From an uncultured Lachnospiraceae bacterium (GTDB lineage Bacteria; Bacillota_A; Clostridia; TANB77; CAG-508), in contig CAMUZC010000002.1 of assembly GCA_947165105.1 (NCBI GenBank), positions 1-64,000 on the forward strand: a DNA stretch of 64,000 nucleotides, in the 5' to 3' direction. The position numbers and the translations under genes are program-made. The notes beneath the pieces are model-generated. The model was not told the origin of the DNA. It saw only the letters and a program-made list of their open reading frames with translations, and made no database searches. Positions 41,375 through 50,687 of this stretch are shown piece after piece (positions within the stretch are counted from its first letter, which is position 1; each line of letters begins with the position of its first letter).

Positions 41375-41686
41375 ATGGAAATAATGATAAATGATATTTT
41401 TAAAATAACAAATGTTTTTAGAATTAATGAAATTATATCTGCTGAAACTAATAAAAAAATTTCTATTATTATAGAATATTCAATTGAAATATTTGAAAGT
41501 TTATAGGAATTTTTTATAAATAATAATGATTATATTAATAATTTAAAAATTTATAGAAATAATCAATTAATAGCAAATTATAACAATTATGTTCATCTCT
41601 AGTTTTTATATCATAATTTTGGATTAATGAATGATACAATTGAATTAATTCTTGAAGAACTATCAATAAAAGAAGATGAAAATTAA
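41375..41686 (+). CDS. Third gene of the RiPP-like operon
   Basis: 103 aa after AAAGGAG with two TAG-Gln codons. Alpha/beta, no recognised motif; could be a leader-binding or accessory protein. Ends inside a terminator. Confidence 0.6.
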
Positions 41687-41706
41687 ATTTCATCTTCTTT
41701 TATTTT
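41671..41706 (+). terminator. Terminator of the RiPP-like operon
   Basis: GAAGATGAAA/TTTCATCTTC plus T-tract; overlaps the stop codon. Confidence 0.8.
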
Positions 41707-41721
41707 ATTTTAAATAATAAT

Positions 41722-41751
41722 TTGACAAACTAAAAAAAAATTTAGTATAAT
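41722..41751 (+). promoter_or_regulatory. Sigma70-type promoter (consensus -35)
   Basis: TTGACA, 18-base spacer, TATAAT. The only full TTGACA in the set. Confidence 0.75.
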
Positions 41752-41774
41752 ATTACCAAAAAGGAGGTAATATT

Positions 41775-41843
41775 ATAGAACATCTATCATTTTATAATAA
41801 AATTCTTGAAATTACACAAATGCTAAATAATAGTGAAGAATAA
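41775..41843 (+). CDS. 22-codon leader peptide with non-AUG start
   Basis: A perfect AAGGAGG (41761-41767) is followed by ATT ATA GAA CAT CTA; no ATG/GTG/TTG is in place. The frame reads EHLSFYNKILEITQMLNNS and stops at TAA, then a terminator. Short unit between strong promoter and terminator; may be a leader or a small RNA. Confidence 0.35.
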   Translation: MEHLSFYNKILEITQMLNNSEE

Positions 41844-41880
41844 AAAAAAAAATTATTCTTCACTATTATTTTTTTTTACC
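41828..41880 (+). terminator. Terminator
   Basis: AATAGTGAAGAAT / ATTCTTCACTATT with A-loop and T-tract. Confidence 0.8.
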
Positions 41881-41899
41881 TTATATTATATTTTTTAAA

Positions 41900-41928
41900 T
41901 TGAAAATATTAAAAAAATATAATATAAT
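41900..41928 (+). promoter_or_regulatory. Sigma70-type promoter
   Basis: TTGAAA, 17-base spacer, TATAAT. Confidence 0.8.
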
Positions 41929-41968
41929 ATTTATAGAAAATAAATATTATAGAAATGAGTTGATACTT

Positions 41969-42502
41969 TTGAGTAAACCTAAAGCTTTTATTATGTGCGG
42001 TCAATGTGGTAGTGGAAAAAGTTATTTCGCTAGACAGCTTGCACAGTCTCATAATATGCGTTATCTTGCTATTGATGATACATATGCATATTTTAATGGC
42101 GACCCTAAATGTCGAGATAATAAATTTCAGGTTTGGATGACTTTTTATCAGCAGATTCACGCCGCAGAAATGGCCAGACAAGATGTAGTTATTGATGTAA
42201 ATAACCCTTGTGAATTTGATAGAGCAGAATTTTTAAACTGGTTTCCAACTTTCTCTCATTATCTTATTTGGATTGATGCTGATTGGGCAACTGCTTGGAA
42301 GAATAATTGTAATCGTGATAGAGTAATTCCTTCGTTTGTTTTTAAAAGTTTATTTAATGCTTTTGAGCCCCCTACCTATGAAGAAGTTACTAAACAAAGT
42401 TATCGCGCATTTTGGGCAGGAGCATTTCATATTAAAAATGATGATAATCATTTTGGTTCTATTGAATCTATGATTGGAGAATGGCCTTATGACATTAATT
42501 AA
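41969..42502 (+). CDS. P-loop kinase (polynucleotide/zeta-toxin-like)
   Basis: 177 aa with TTG start 41969. Walker A MCGQCGSGKSYFARQL (about residues 9-24), then AIDDTYAYF and VIDVNNP, the kinase D-x-N/D region. Resembles phage 5'-polynucleotide kinases and the enzyme at 60559. Likely phosphorylates RNA 5' ends before ligation. Confidence 0.7.
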   Translation: MSKPKAFIMCGQCGSGKSYFARQLAQSHNMRYLAIDDTYAYFNGDPKCRDNKFQVWMTFYQQIHAAEMARQDVVIDVNNPCEFDRAEFLNWFPTFSHYLIWIDADWATAWKNNCNRDRVIPSFVFKSLFNAFEPPTYEEVTKQSYRAFWAGAFHIKNDDNHFGSIESMIGEWPYDIN

Positions 42503-43253
42503 ACTTTTTCTTATATGTTTAATTTTATTAGGAATTTCTTTCTTTAGCAAACTAATAATAGATTTAATAAATTATTTATGTGCAAAGTCTGAAAAAAATG
42601 CATTAAGTGAATATAAATATAAAAAAATTCTCATAGATGTTTCTACTCTTCCTAGATTTACTTTTTCTCAATTTCTTAAATTTTATAATTTAAATCCTGA
42701 TAGTTGGGAATTTATGAATAAAGAAAATTATTTTGAGATACCTGCTAAAGTCGAATATAAAGAATATAAAACTTTAATCGGCCTTAATACATATACTGGT
42801 TATAAAGATTATTATTATCATCCTATTTTCTTTACTAATATGTTTGAATATTTTAAGTATAAGAAATGGGCGAAAGACAAATTCAAAGAAGTAACTAAAA
42901 AAGCAAATATGGAAAGACAAACTAATGCTACAAAGGAATTTGTCGCCCTTGTCCAGGAAGATATTGACGCCATTCGTTCAGAAAATGAAAGAATTCTCCA
43001 AGAGACAGAAGATACTCTTTGTAAAAGTCTTACAAATTTGCGGCGAGAAGAAAAAGAACGTAAAATGGTCGATGGCGAACTTTGTGAAAGCACTGTATAT
43101 TGTGGAGTAGAAAGTAATGGGAAACCAGTAAGAGCATATGTTTCTACAAAGTATAATGAAAATATGTAGATTACTGGTTCAGTCGTAGTAACAGAAACTG
43201 GAAATACTTATGTCTATAATGGAAGGAATTGGGTAAAATATAATGATTTTTAA
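42489..43253 (+). CDS. Membrane-anchored coiled-coil protein
   Basis: 254 aa from ATG 42489, reading through a TAG near 43168. One N-terminal transmembrane helix, FTFSQFLKFYNLNPDSWEF, then a coiled coil (about 145-205) and a beta-rich end (GSVVVTETGNTYVYNG). Paralogue of the gene at 43467. Confidence 0.7.
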
Positions 43254-43461
43254 TTTTACAAAACAAACATTAAAATTTATTCTTAATGTTTTACTTATTG
43301 TATTAGGTATACTTGCGGGATGCGTAATTATAGGACTTGCCATCTATAATATATTTTCTTTTTTCCTTGGAGCAAGTTTCGCTGGGCAAATTTTTGCCGG
43401 AGTCGGTATTGTTGCTTTTATTATAGCAGCAGGAATTAAAATGACGATTGGAGAGTGGTAA
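43243..43461 (+). CDS. Small two-TM protein
   Basis: 72 aa, two hydrophobic helices with GASFAGQ between. Lies between two paralogous coiled-coil membrane proteins, so the three may form one membrane complex. Confidence 0.65.
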   Translation: MIFNFTKQTLKFILNVLLIVLGILAGCVIIGLAIYNIFSFFLGASFAGQIFAGVGIVAFIIAAGIKMTIGEW

Positions 43462-43466
43462 GATTT

Positions 43467-44123
43467 ATGTGGTGGCTTTTAGGAATTTTTTTTGGCGTTC
43501 CTGCTTTAATTCTTGGCGGTGCCGCAATTAGCGTTACTATTGAAGAAGCAATTAAAAAGAAAAGAGAAGCAGAACATATTCAAGAGCAATTCAAAAATCT
43601 TTATAATAAAATTTTACAAAGTAATTATCACGATAGATTAACTGGTGACCAAGGCCAAATTAAAGAATTGCCACAATTAACTTTTGCGAAGTTTTTAACT
43701 TTTTATAATACTAATCCAGAAAATTGGGATATTGAAATGTGTTATACTAATGTAACTAAAGATAAACGTTTTAATCATTTTCTTCCCACTTATTATAAAC
43801 AGCAAAAGCATATTGATAAAAAAGGTAAAATATCATATATAGCTACTGTTGGTATTCCTATTTTTTGGTCAGATCCAGAAGAAATGCAGAAGTTTGAAGA
43901 ATGGCTAAAAGGAGATTATGCAGTAGGTAATGTAGCTGGTTATCAGCGTGAGCGCGACGCTAAAACTTTAAAATTGGCTGAAATGCTTCAAGAAGATGTT
44001 AAAGAACGACAGAAAAAAATTCAAGAAGATTATGCACGTATTGTAGATAGTGTTGTTGTTCCAGTCCCTAATAGCAATATTAAATTAACACTGAATCAAA
44101 CTGAACAGCAGGGGGGTTGCTAA
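43467..44123 (+). CDS. Membrane-anchored coiled-coil protein, paralogue
   Basis: 218 aa from ATG 43467. N-terminal transmembrane helix (WWLLGIFFGVPALILGGAA), then LPQLTFAKFLTFYNTNPENW as in the 42489 gene, and a charged coiled coil. Function unknown. Confidence 0.7.
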   Translation: MWWLLGIFFGVPALILGGAAISVTIEEAIKKKREAEHIQEQFKNLYNKILQSNYHDRLTGDQGQIKELPQLTFAKFLTFYNTNPENWDIEMCYTNVTKDKRFNHFLPTYYKQQKHIDKKGKISYIATVGIPIFWSDPEEMQKFEEWLKGDYAVGNVAGYQRERDAKTLKLAEMLQEDVKERQKKIQEDYARIVDSVVVPVPNSNIKLTLNQTEQQGGC

Positions 44124-44142
44124 TTTTAGCAGCCTCTTTTTA
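44110..44142 (+). terminator. Terminator
   Basis: GGTTGCTAA/TTAGCAGCC overlapping the stop, with T-tract. Confidence 0.75.
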
Positions 44143-44153
44143 TTTTTTTATAG

Positions 44154-44260
44154 AGAGAGCTAGTGGGGACTGCGGTTACCAAATTTTTGCTATTTTAATT
44201 ATAAATAGTCTAAATTAGAATTGGAAAAAATTTGGTAACCGCAGTCCCCATTAGCTCTCT
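44154..44260. repeat. Dispersed long-hairpin repeat, copy 4 (longest)
   Basis: Outer arms AGAGAGCTA..GGGGACTGCGGTTACC and their complement extend the shared repeat by about 18 bp. Core ATAAATAGTCTAAATTAGAA as in copy 1. Confidence 0.8.
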
Positions 44261-44274
44261 ATTATTTTTTTATA

Positions 44275-44303
44275 TTGAAAATATTAAAAAAATATGATAT
44301 AAT
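44275..44303 (+). promoter_or_regulatory. Sigma70-type promoter
   Basis: TTGAAA, 17-base spacer, TATAAT. Confidence 0.8.
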
Positions 44304-44335
44304 ATATATAGAAAAAAGGGAAGTGATATAAAAAA

Positions 44336-45094
44336 ATGAGAAAATATAATAAATGGGATAGTCATTCTGGTGGTAATCCTATACTATTTAATTATATTGG
44401 AGATATGTTATTAAATTCATTAGATTATGTAAATAACACAGCAAAAGATATTACAGAATATCCTTCAGAAAATAATAATGAAATAAGGAGTAATGACACA
44501 ATGAATTTTAATTTTGGTAATATGTTTAATGGAATGTTTGATAAGGTTAAGCCTGGTTATTGTAAGTTGGCTATGAATGGTGAAATTGCTGTTCGAACTG
44601 CGCCCAATGTCTATAAAACTTACGATGTAAAAACAGGTAATCTTGTCAATTGTAGCGATTTTGCTTTTGATATGGATGGAATGTTCTGGGTTGTTCCTAC
44701 TTTTAAAGTAGAAATTGGAGATATTATTCTCATTAACCAGAAGCCTCGCAGAGTAATTTCTATCGGTGAAAATAGTATCAAGGCATTTTCTTATGATGAT
44801 TGCACTATTGATGAATTTGTGCCCGAGCATCACGTCTTTATGGGTAAGACTTATTGCTATGGTAAAATTTTCTGCCCGTTCAAGAACATTGATAAGGATG
44901 ACAATATGATGACCAATATGATGAGTATGTATATGATGTCTCAAATGTTTGGCAATGGTAATTCTATGGGGAATAATGCTTTCAATCCTATGATGTTTAT
45001 GTTTATGGGTGACAACAATCCTATGATGAAGATGTTTGAAGGAGCATTTAACTTTGGCACTAATACTACCAATGAAGTTAAGGAGGATAAGTAA
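44336..45094 (+). CDS. Met-rich protein upstream of vWA gene
   Basis: 252 aa; a second in-frame start at ATG 44501 has a stronger SD (AAGGAG) and would give 197 aa, so two products are possible. Central beta domain (KVEIGDIILINQKPRRVISI) and a Met/Asn-rich C-terminus (MMTNMMSMYMMSQMFGNG). Two bases before the vWA gene; probable partner. Confidence 0.7.
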   Translation: MRKYNKWDSHSGGNPILFNYIGDMLLNSLDYVNNTAKDITEYPSENNNEIRSNDTMNFNFGNMFNGMFDKVKPGYCKLAMNGEIAVRTAPNVYKTYDVKTGNLVNCSDFAFDMDGMFWVVPTFKVEIGDIILINQKPRRVISIGENSIKAFSYDDCTIDEFVPEHHVFMGKTYCYGKIFCPFKNIDKDDNMMTNMMSMYMMSQMFGNGNSMGNNAFNPMMFMFMGDNNPMMKMFEGAFNFGTNTTNEVKEDK

Positions 45095-45096
45095 TT

Positions 45097-45963
45097 ATGG
45101 GTTCTGGTTCTTGGAGTAGCAAAAGCTATAATGCATATACTTCTTCTACTCGCGGTGTAACTGCAGATGCTTTCTCTAAGATGTCATATGGCACTTATGA
45201 AATTTATACCTCTCGGCATCTTGACCCAATGCTTGACCCTAAAGGTATTATTCGTCTTTGTAGAGATAATGATGAACATCCAGAAACTTTACCTGTAATT
45301 CTCGCTCTTGATGTTACTGGTAGTATGGGTGGTGCTGCTACTAAAGTTGCGCAAAAGCTCAATGAAATTATGAATGAGCTTTATGCTAATGACAATATTC
45401 ACGATATTGAATTTTGCTGTATGGCTATTGGCGACCTTGTTTATGATAGCGCACCAATTCAGATGACGCAGTTTGAGAGTGATATTCGTATTGCTGAACA
45501 ACTTGATAAGGTTTACTTTGAAGCTGGTGGCGGTGGCAATAAATGCGAAAGTTATAGCGCTGCTTGGTATATGGGTTCTCGACATTGTGACCTTGATTGC
45601 TGGAAACGTAACCAGAAAGGTATTATCATTACTATGGGTGATGAATTGCCTGATAGTGTATTGCCCGCACATAAGTTAAATAAAATTACTGGAGACCACG
45701 TTCAGGCTGATATTGATACAACTGAACTTTTAGAAGAGGCAAAGACAAAGTTTAATATTTTCCATATTTCTGTTAATGATAGAGAAAGTTCTTATACTTA
45801 TCATCAATATTATGATATTGATACTAAATGGGAAAATAAGATTGGAAAAGAAAATTATTTTGTTTCTACTCTTGATTCACTTCCTGGAATTATCGTAAAT
45901 ATCATTAATAGTTGTGTGAATAATTCTAATACATCTACTAATGAAGGCGGTATCGCTTGGTAA
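45097..45963 (+). CDS. vWA-domain protein
   Basis: 288 aa, no TAG. MIDAS motif LALDVTGSMGG (about residues 69-79), and IITMGDELPDS later supplies the third loop. Paired with a Met-rich protein, as AAA/vWA or Ro-like modules often are; no ATPase is adjacent. Role unknown. Confidence 0.75.
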   Translation: MGSGSWSSKSYNAYTSSTRGVTADAFSKMSYGTYEIYTSRHLDPMLDPKGIIRLCRDNDEHPETLPVILALDVTGSMGGAATKVAQKLNEIMNELYANDNIHDIEFCCMAIGDLVYDSAPIQMTQFESDIRIAEQLDKVYFEAGGGGNKCESYSAAWYMGSRHCDLDCWKRNQKGIIITMGDELPDSVLPAHKLNKITGDHVQADIDTTELLEEAKTKFNIFHISVNDRESSYTYHQYYDIDTKWENKIGKENYFVSTLDSLPGIIVNIINSCVNNSNTSTNEGGIAW

Positions 45964-46010
45964 AATATAATCTTTATTATTACAATAGCATTATTTGTGA
46001 AAAAATTTAA

Positions 46011-46043
46011 AAGGGGAGATATTTTTATCTCCCCTATCTTTTA
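46011..46043 (+). terminator. Terminator
   Basis: GGGGAGATA/TATCTCCCC hairpin with T-rich tail. Confidence 0.8.
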
Positions 46044-46056
46044 AGGAGTTGATACT

Positions 46057-46080
46057 ATGAATTAGGACAAAATATTTTAA
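46057..46080 (+). CDS. Seven-codon ORF with TAG
   Basis: MNQDKIF after AAGGAG, using TAG for Gln. Either a leader peptide whose translation depends on suppression or a remnant of a broken gene. Confidence 0.25.
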
Positions 46081-46152
46081 TTATCTTTTATTTATTTTTA
46101 AAATATATGGCGACGATTATAAAATTTTTAAAAACAAAGGAGAATAACTAAA

Positions 46153-46869
46153 ATGAAGGATGAGACAAATAATATTTATAATAGATTAACAGTAATTAAA
46201 CGAGGACCTAATGATAATCAAGGGAATGCTCAATGGTGGTGTTAGTGTTCTTGTGGAAATCCTAATTTAATTTTAGCAAGAGGTTATGCCTTACGAAATG
46301 GAACAAAAAAGAGTTGTGGCTGCTTAAAAATAGAAAAAGCAAAACAACAAGGAATATCTAATAGACAAACAAATAAATATGATTTAACTAATGATTATGG
46401 TATAGGATATACTAATAAAGGAAAACCATTTTATTTCGATTTAGAAGATTATGATTTAATTAAAGATTATTGTTGGTATTTAAGTGCTTAGGGGTATTTA
46501 GTTTGTAAAAGACAAGAAAATATTTTAATGCATAGATTAATTATGGGAGCTCAACCAAAAGAAGAAGTAGACCATATTAATCATAATACAGTAGATAATA
46601 GAAAACAAAATTTAAGAATTTGCTCTTCTTCACAAAATCATATGAATAGAGGAGCAAGCTGTATTACATCTTCTGGCATTAGAGGAGTATATTGGTATAA
46701 TAATCAATAGAAATGGTCTGCGGAAATTATTGTAAATAAATAGAAAATATATTTAGGTTTATTCAATAGTATTGAAGAAGCCGCAAAAATTAGAGAACAA
46801 GCTGAAATAAAATATTATAAAAATTTTAGATACAATGAAAGGAGTGATGTCGCCTATGAAGAAAATTAA
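46153..46869 (+). CDS. HNH-AP2 homing endonuclease
   Basis: 238 aa with TAG-Gln codons. Zinc-ribbon start (WWCQCSCGN..SCGC), then HNH motif LMHRLIMGAQPKEEVDHINHNTVDNR split over about 125-150, and AP2-like DNA-binding end (GIRGVYWYNNQQKWSAEI, YLGLFNSIEEAAKIRE). Classic homing enzyme, inserted just upstream of purA with a 14-base overlap. Confidence 0.85.
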
Positions 46870-48015
46870 AATCGTCATAGGCTCTTAGCTAATTATGGAG
46901 ATGAGTCGAAGGGGCTAGTAACGCATCAGTTTTGTAAAGATATGTTAGGTGCAAATCCTATTGTAATTTTTCATAATGGTTCAGCTCAACGAGGACATAC
47001 AGTAGATTATAATCCTCATTTAAGACATATTTATCATCATTTTGGATGTGGAACTGCCGAATGGATTCCTACTTATTTTGCTGATACATTTTGGGTTCAT
47101 CCAATGGAATACCATAGAGAATTTTTAGAATTAAAACAAAAAGGAATTATTCCTCCTAAAAGTTGGTGTAGCCCAGAAGCAAAAATAATTACACCTTTTG
47201 ATATGCTAATAGACCACGCAACAGAAGCTTATATTGGTTGGCAAAATGGCGAACGCGAATTCGGGTCTTGCGGTTACGGGACTTGGTGCGCGACAGACAG
47301 AGAGGCATATGGATATCATATCTATAAAATTAAAGATTTTTTAAATGCTTCTTATGATGAAATGAGAGAAAATTTAAAATCTATTTTTGACCAATGTCTT
47401 AATATTTTAGTATCTCGTAAAGTAAATTTGGATAAAATTCCAGAATATAGTAAGTATTTTATAGAAAATCAATATTATATTAATACAGTAGAACATTTTA
47501 TAGAAGATTTAAAAATTTTTATGTTCTATAATTATTTTATTACTTTTGATAAATTATATGAAATGCCTTTTAATTTTATCTTTGAAAACGCGCAGGGGCT
47601 CGGACTCGATAAAGATTGCGGCAAAGAATGGCATACTACTTCATCTACTGGATTAACTAATCCTTATAATATGTTAAAAGATAAAGAAGATTTTGAAGCA
47701 GAAGTTTGTTATGTTTCTAGGTCTTATGTTACTCGACACGGGATTGGTGCTCTTGAAGAAGAAACATTAAAAGAAGAAATTAATGCTGATATGGTAGATA
47801 AAACTAATGTAACCAATGAATTTCAAGGCAGTTTACGTTATGCAGGGATGGCTGAAAAAGCTATGGAAGATAGAATTAATAAAGATTGGAATATCATAAA
47901 TGGAGATAGTAGATTTTATAAAACACTTGCTATTACTCATTGTAATGAATTTCCAGATTTACATAAGAATAGTAATTATATTAGTAATAATCCATTTACT
48001 TTATATAAAAAATAA
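46856..48015 (+). CDS. purA: Adenylosuccinate synthetase (PurA-like), apparent 5' frameshift
   Basis: ATG 46856 (AAAGGAG) reads MKKIKIVIGS; the main frame resumes as NYGDESKGLVTHQF. The join is broken by TAGCT (46886-46890), whose removal restores GSNYGDESKG. Further PurA motifs: FHNGSAQRGHTVD, AQGLGLDKDCG with HTTSSTG, and SYVTRHGIGALEEE. It makes adenylosuccinate from IMP and Asp. PurZ-type activity cannot be excluded. The shift may be an error, damage or bypass. Confidence 0.75.
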
Positions 48016-48043
48016 AAGGACACTTTGAAGTGTCCTTTTTATG
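48013..48043. terminator. Bidirectional terminator
   Basis: AAAAGGACACTT/AAGTGTCCTTTT between convergent purA and tail genes. Confidence 0.85.
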
Positions 48044-48703
48044 TTATCTAGCATTACGAATAATTACTATACCAGAACCTCCTGCTATATCGGCGCCTGA
48101 GCCATTCCCTGTATTAACTGCGCCTGCTACACCAGATATATTTGAACCTCCAGTTGCATATAAATCTCCTGTAGATTCACCAAATTCGCGAGTAGTAGTT
48201 CCTTGGCCTATGCCTCCTGGAAAACTACTATTACCACTACCATTACCACCATCAGTGCCAGGACTACCAGGAGCACCAGCGCCTCCAGAACCTCCATTTC
48301 CTCCTCCATGAGTAGCTTTGCCTCCTCCCTTTGCAATTACAATATTTCCAAATTTTGAATCCTCTCCATCTTCCTCAGTTTGTCCAACTCCAACTATAAT
48401 ATTATAATCAGTATTAACAGTTAACTAAACTGATCTAGAAGTAGTAGTATATCCACCTCCTCCTCCTACATACGCACCAGCAAAGGTACCATTACCACCA
48501 GCTCCTACACAAAATATATCAACATATTTAGCAGAGTTTAAAGTTGTAAATCGTAATGTTCCACTTGATAAAAATTTTATCTTCCAATTTCCATCTGATT
48601 CACCAATAAAAGAAGAATCTCCAGTATATGTGTATATTGGTCTATCAGTTGATGGAACTTTATATCCTAATGACTTAACAGGAATTATAAATCCTTCGCT
48701 CAT
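48044..48703 (-). CDS. Glycine-rich tail fibre tip protein
   Basis: 219 aa reading through TAG at 48425-48427. N-terminal FIIPVKSLGYKVPS, then YVDIFCVGAGGNGTF and a Gly-rich end (GGSGGAGAPGSPGTDGGNG) like glycine-rich receptor-binding tips. Last gene of the minus tail operon. ATG has AAGGAG upstream. Confidence 0.75.
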
Positions 48704-48806
48704 AAAAAAATCTCCTTATTTTAAATAAATATTTTAATATTCTTTATAAAAAAATTATTTTTTTATTTAGAAAAATAATAAAATTAAATAAAAATTTTAT
48801 TATTTT

Positions 48807-50024
48807 TTAACATTTTAACTAAATAGGAATTGCTATACTAGGTGCCTATAAAGCATATAATGTAATCTAATTAGCCGCAGTAACACATCTATAAATATAA
48901 CTATATTCCTATAAATACGTATCAACACTTGCATATGCTATACTAGATAAATTAATTCCAACTATAGGAACATCAGTAGCTTTTATACCAGATACTGTAA
49001 TTGCCTATGTATATGGACCACTACCACTCCAAGAAGTAGTTGCTGTTGTATTATATACTCTTGAGTCAGCATTTGCACAATAAGCAGCAGTAGTGGCATA
49101 CCCAGCACTACCAGAATGAATAGCATGCGCTGCTGTACCGCTTAAAGCTCCAACAAAGGTAGTTGCGTTTAAAGTACCATTAGTAATATAGACTGCTGAA
49201 TGAGAATAAGTTCTTGTACTACTCGCTTGGGCAGGAGCTCCAATAACATATAGTTTACTAGTTGAATTTGTTGATCCAGCTGTATTTAAAGTATTAGTAT
49301 TTACAGATGTATATTCAAAACTTGATAAAGAAGTAACTCTACCATATTGATCAATTGTGATACTAGGAATTGCTACTTTATTTCCATTTGCACCATTAAC
49401 TGCGGCTGTCGGCCCTGCTGAACTAGCAGTTGAGCAAGCTGTTAAATAAAGAGTTCCACTAGCAGAGATTGCTCCACCATCTGCAGTTCCACCAGAAGTA
49501 GTGGTTAAACCTGCCCCGGCGGTTATTTCTGTTATCGTGCCAGTATTAGTTGTATAAGCAGTTGTATCAAGAGTCCAAGTGTTAGCCGCGGTTTTTTTTA
49601 ATAGACCAGTTGTTCCAGTTAAAGCTTCAATTGCTTTAAGGTCATCTGCGCCACTTACTAGGTTTAATGGAACCGTACCGCTGGATAAAGTTCCTATAGT
49701 TGTAATATTAGTACTTCCTGTCCAAGTAGAAAGTTTAGTATTTTCAACATTACCCAAACCAATATTTGCAGCAGTAATATTAACTTGACCAGTTCGATAA
49801 GAAGATTCACTACTTCCTTTTACTCCAGTCACACTATTATTATCAGAACCCCAATAAACACTAGATCCATTGGATTTTAAAACATATCCATTAGTGCCGG
49901 CAGTATAAGTAGCTCCGCCGGAGGTGCTAGGAGCTTTAATTGTAGTAATTTGAATTGTATTGGCAAAAGTATCACCAATTAATCTAGTAGCACCATTCAC
50001 TATTAAATCTTTTAATTGTGCCAT
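48807..50024 (-). CDS. Tail fibre protein with repeat module
   Basis: 405 aa with four TAG-Gln codons near the C-terminus. Contains VTGVKGSSESSYRTGQVNI and ANIGLGNVENTKLSTW, a module shared almost word for word with the 52451 gene. Ser/Thr-rich beta repeats are typical of fibres. Probable host-binding component. Confidence 0.8.
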
Positions 50025-50052
50025 TTAAGTTCTCCTTTCAATTATTTTTTGT

Positions 50053-50115
50053 GGAACCTGTCGTTACCAAATTTTTACTATTTAAAAGTTAAATTTTTGG
50101 TAACGGCAGGTTTCC
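50053..50115. repeat. Dispersed long-hairpin repeat, copy 5 (short)
   Basis: GGAACCTGTCGTTACCAAA with its complement, and almost no central core. Sits between two tail genes, where it may also terminate or process the transcript. Confidence 0.75.
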
Positions 50116-50117
50116 CA

Positions 50118-50687
50118 TTAATATTCATAAAAATTATTATTTTCTATAACATTTAATTTATTTAAAGATGCTATAGGAAAATTTTCCCATGTATTATCTG
50201 TTGTTAATTGTCCCTATTTATTAATAGATATTTTATTAGTAGTTTCAGTAATCTCACGTAAACTTAAATGATATATTTTAGCAGTTACACCAGTCCCAGA
50301 ACTGCCAGTCCACTAATTTAAAATTCGTAATCTGATAAAAGCAGTTTTATTACCACTTGAAGTATTCTAATTTAAATTTATTGTACCACGTATTCTTTGT
50401 TTAGTTTTTGCAGTATTTCCAGTAGATATTTGATAAATACAACTAGAATTACTACCAGTTGTTTTATCTTGTGCATATCGTTCTATTCCTAGATAAAAAG
50501 TATTTCCTGCATCACTTTCATAAATAATATCATATTCAAAAGTATGAGTACAATCTGCAATTGGTATATACTATTCTGTAGCAGTTGGCCAAATATATCC
50601 AGTAAATAAGAGATGATCCCCTTCTAATATTATAGAAGTACCGTTGAGTTTTACTGAACCTAATCCTTGTAATAATTCTTTACTCAT
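50118..50687 (-). CDS. Tail-associated beta-rich protein
   Basis: 189 aa with several TAG-Gln codons. Pattern (TFEYDIIYESDAGNTFYLG ... TAFIRLRILNQW) looks like a carbohydrate-binding beta-sandwich. ATGA overlap with the LamG gene upstream. Confidence 0.65.

Noticed and set aside
44465..45672. Minus-strand ORFs over the Met-rich and vWA genes
   Set aside because: Shadow frames opposite genes with recognisable domains.
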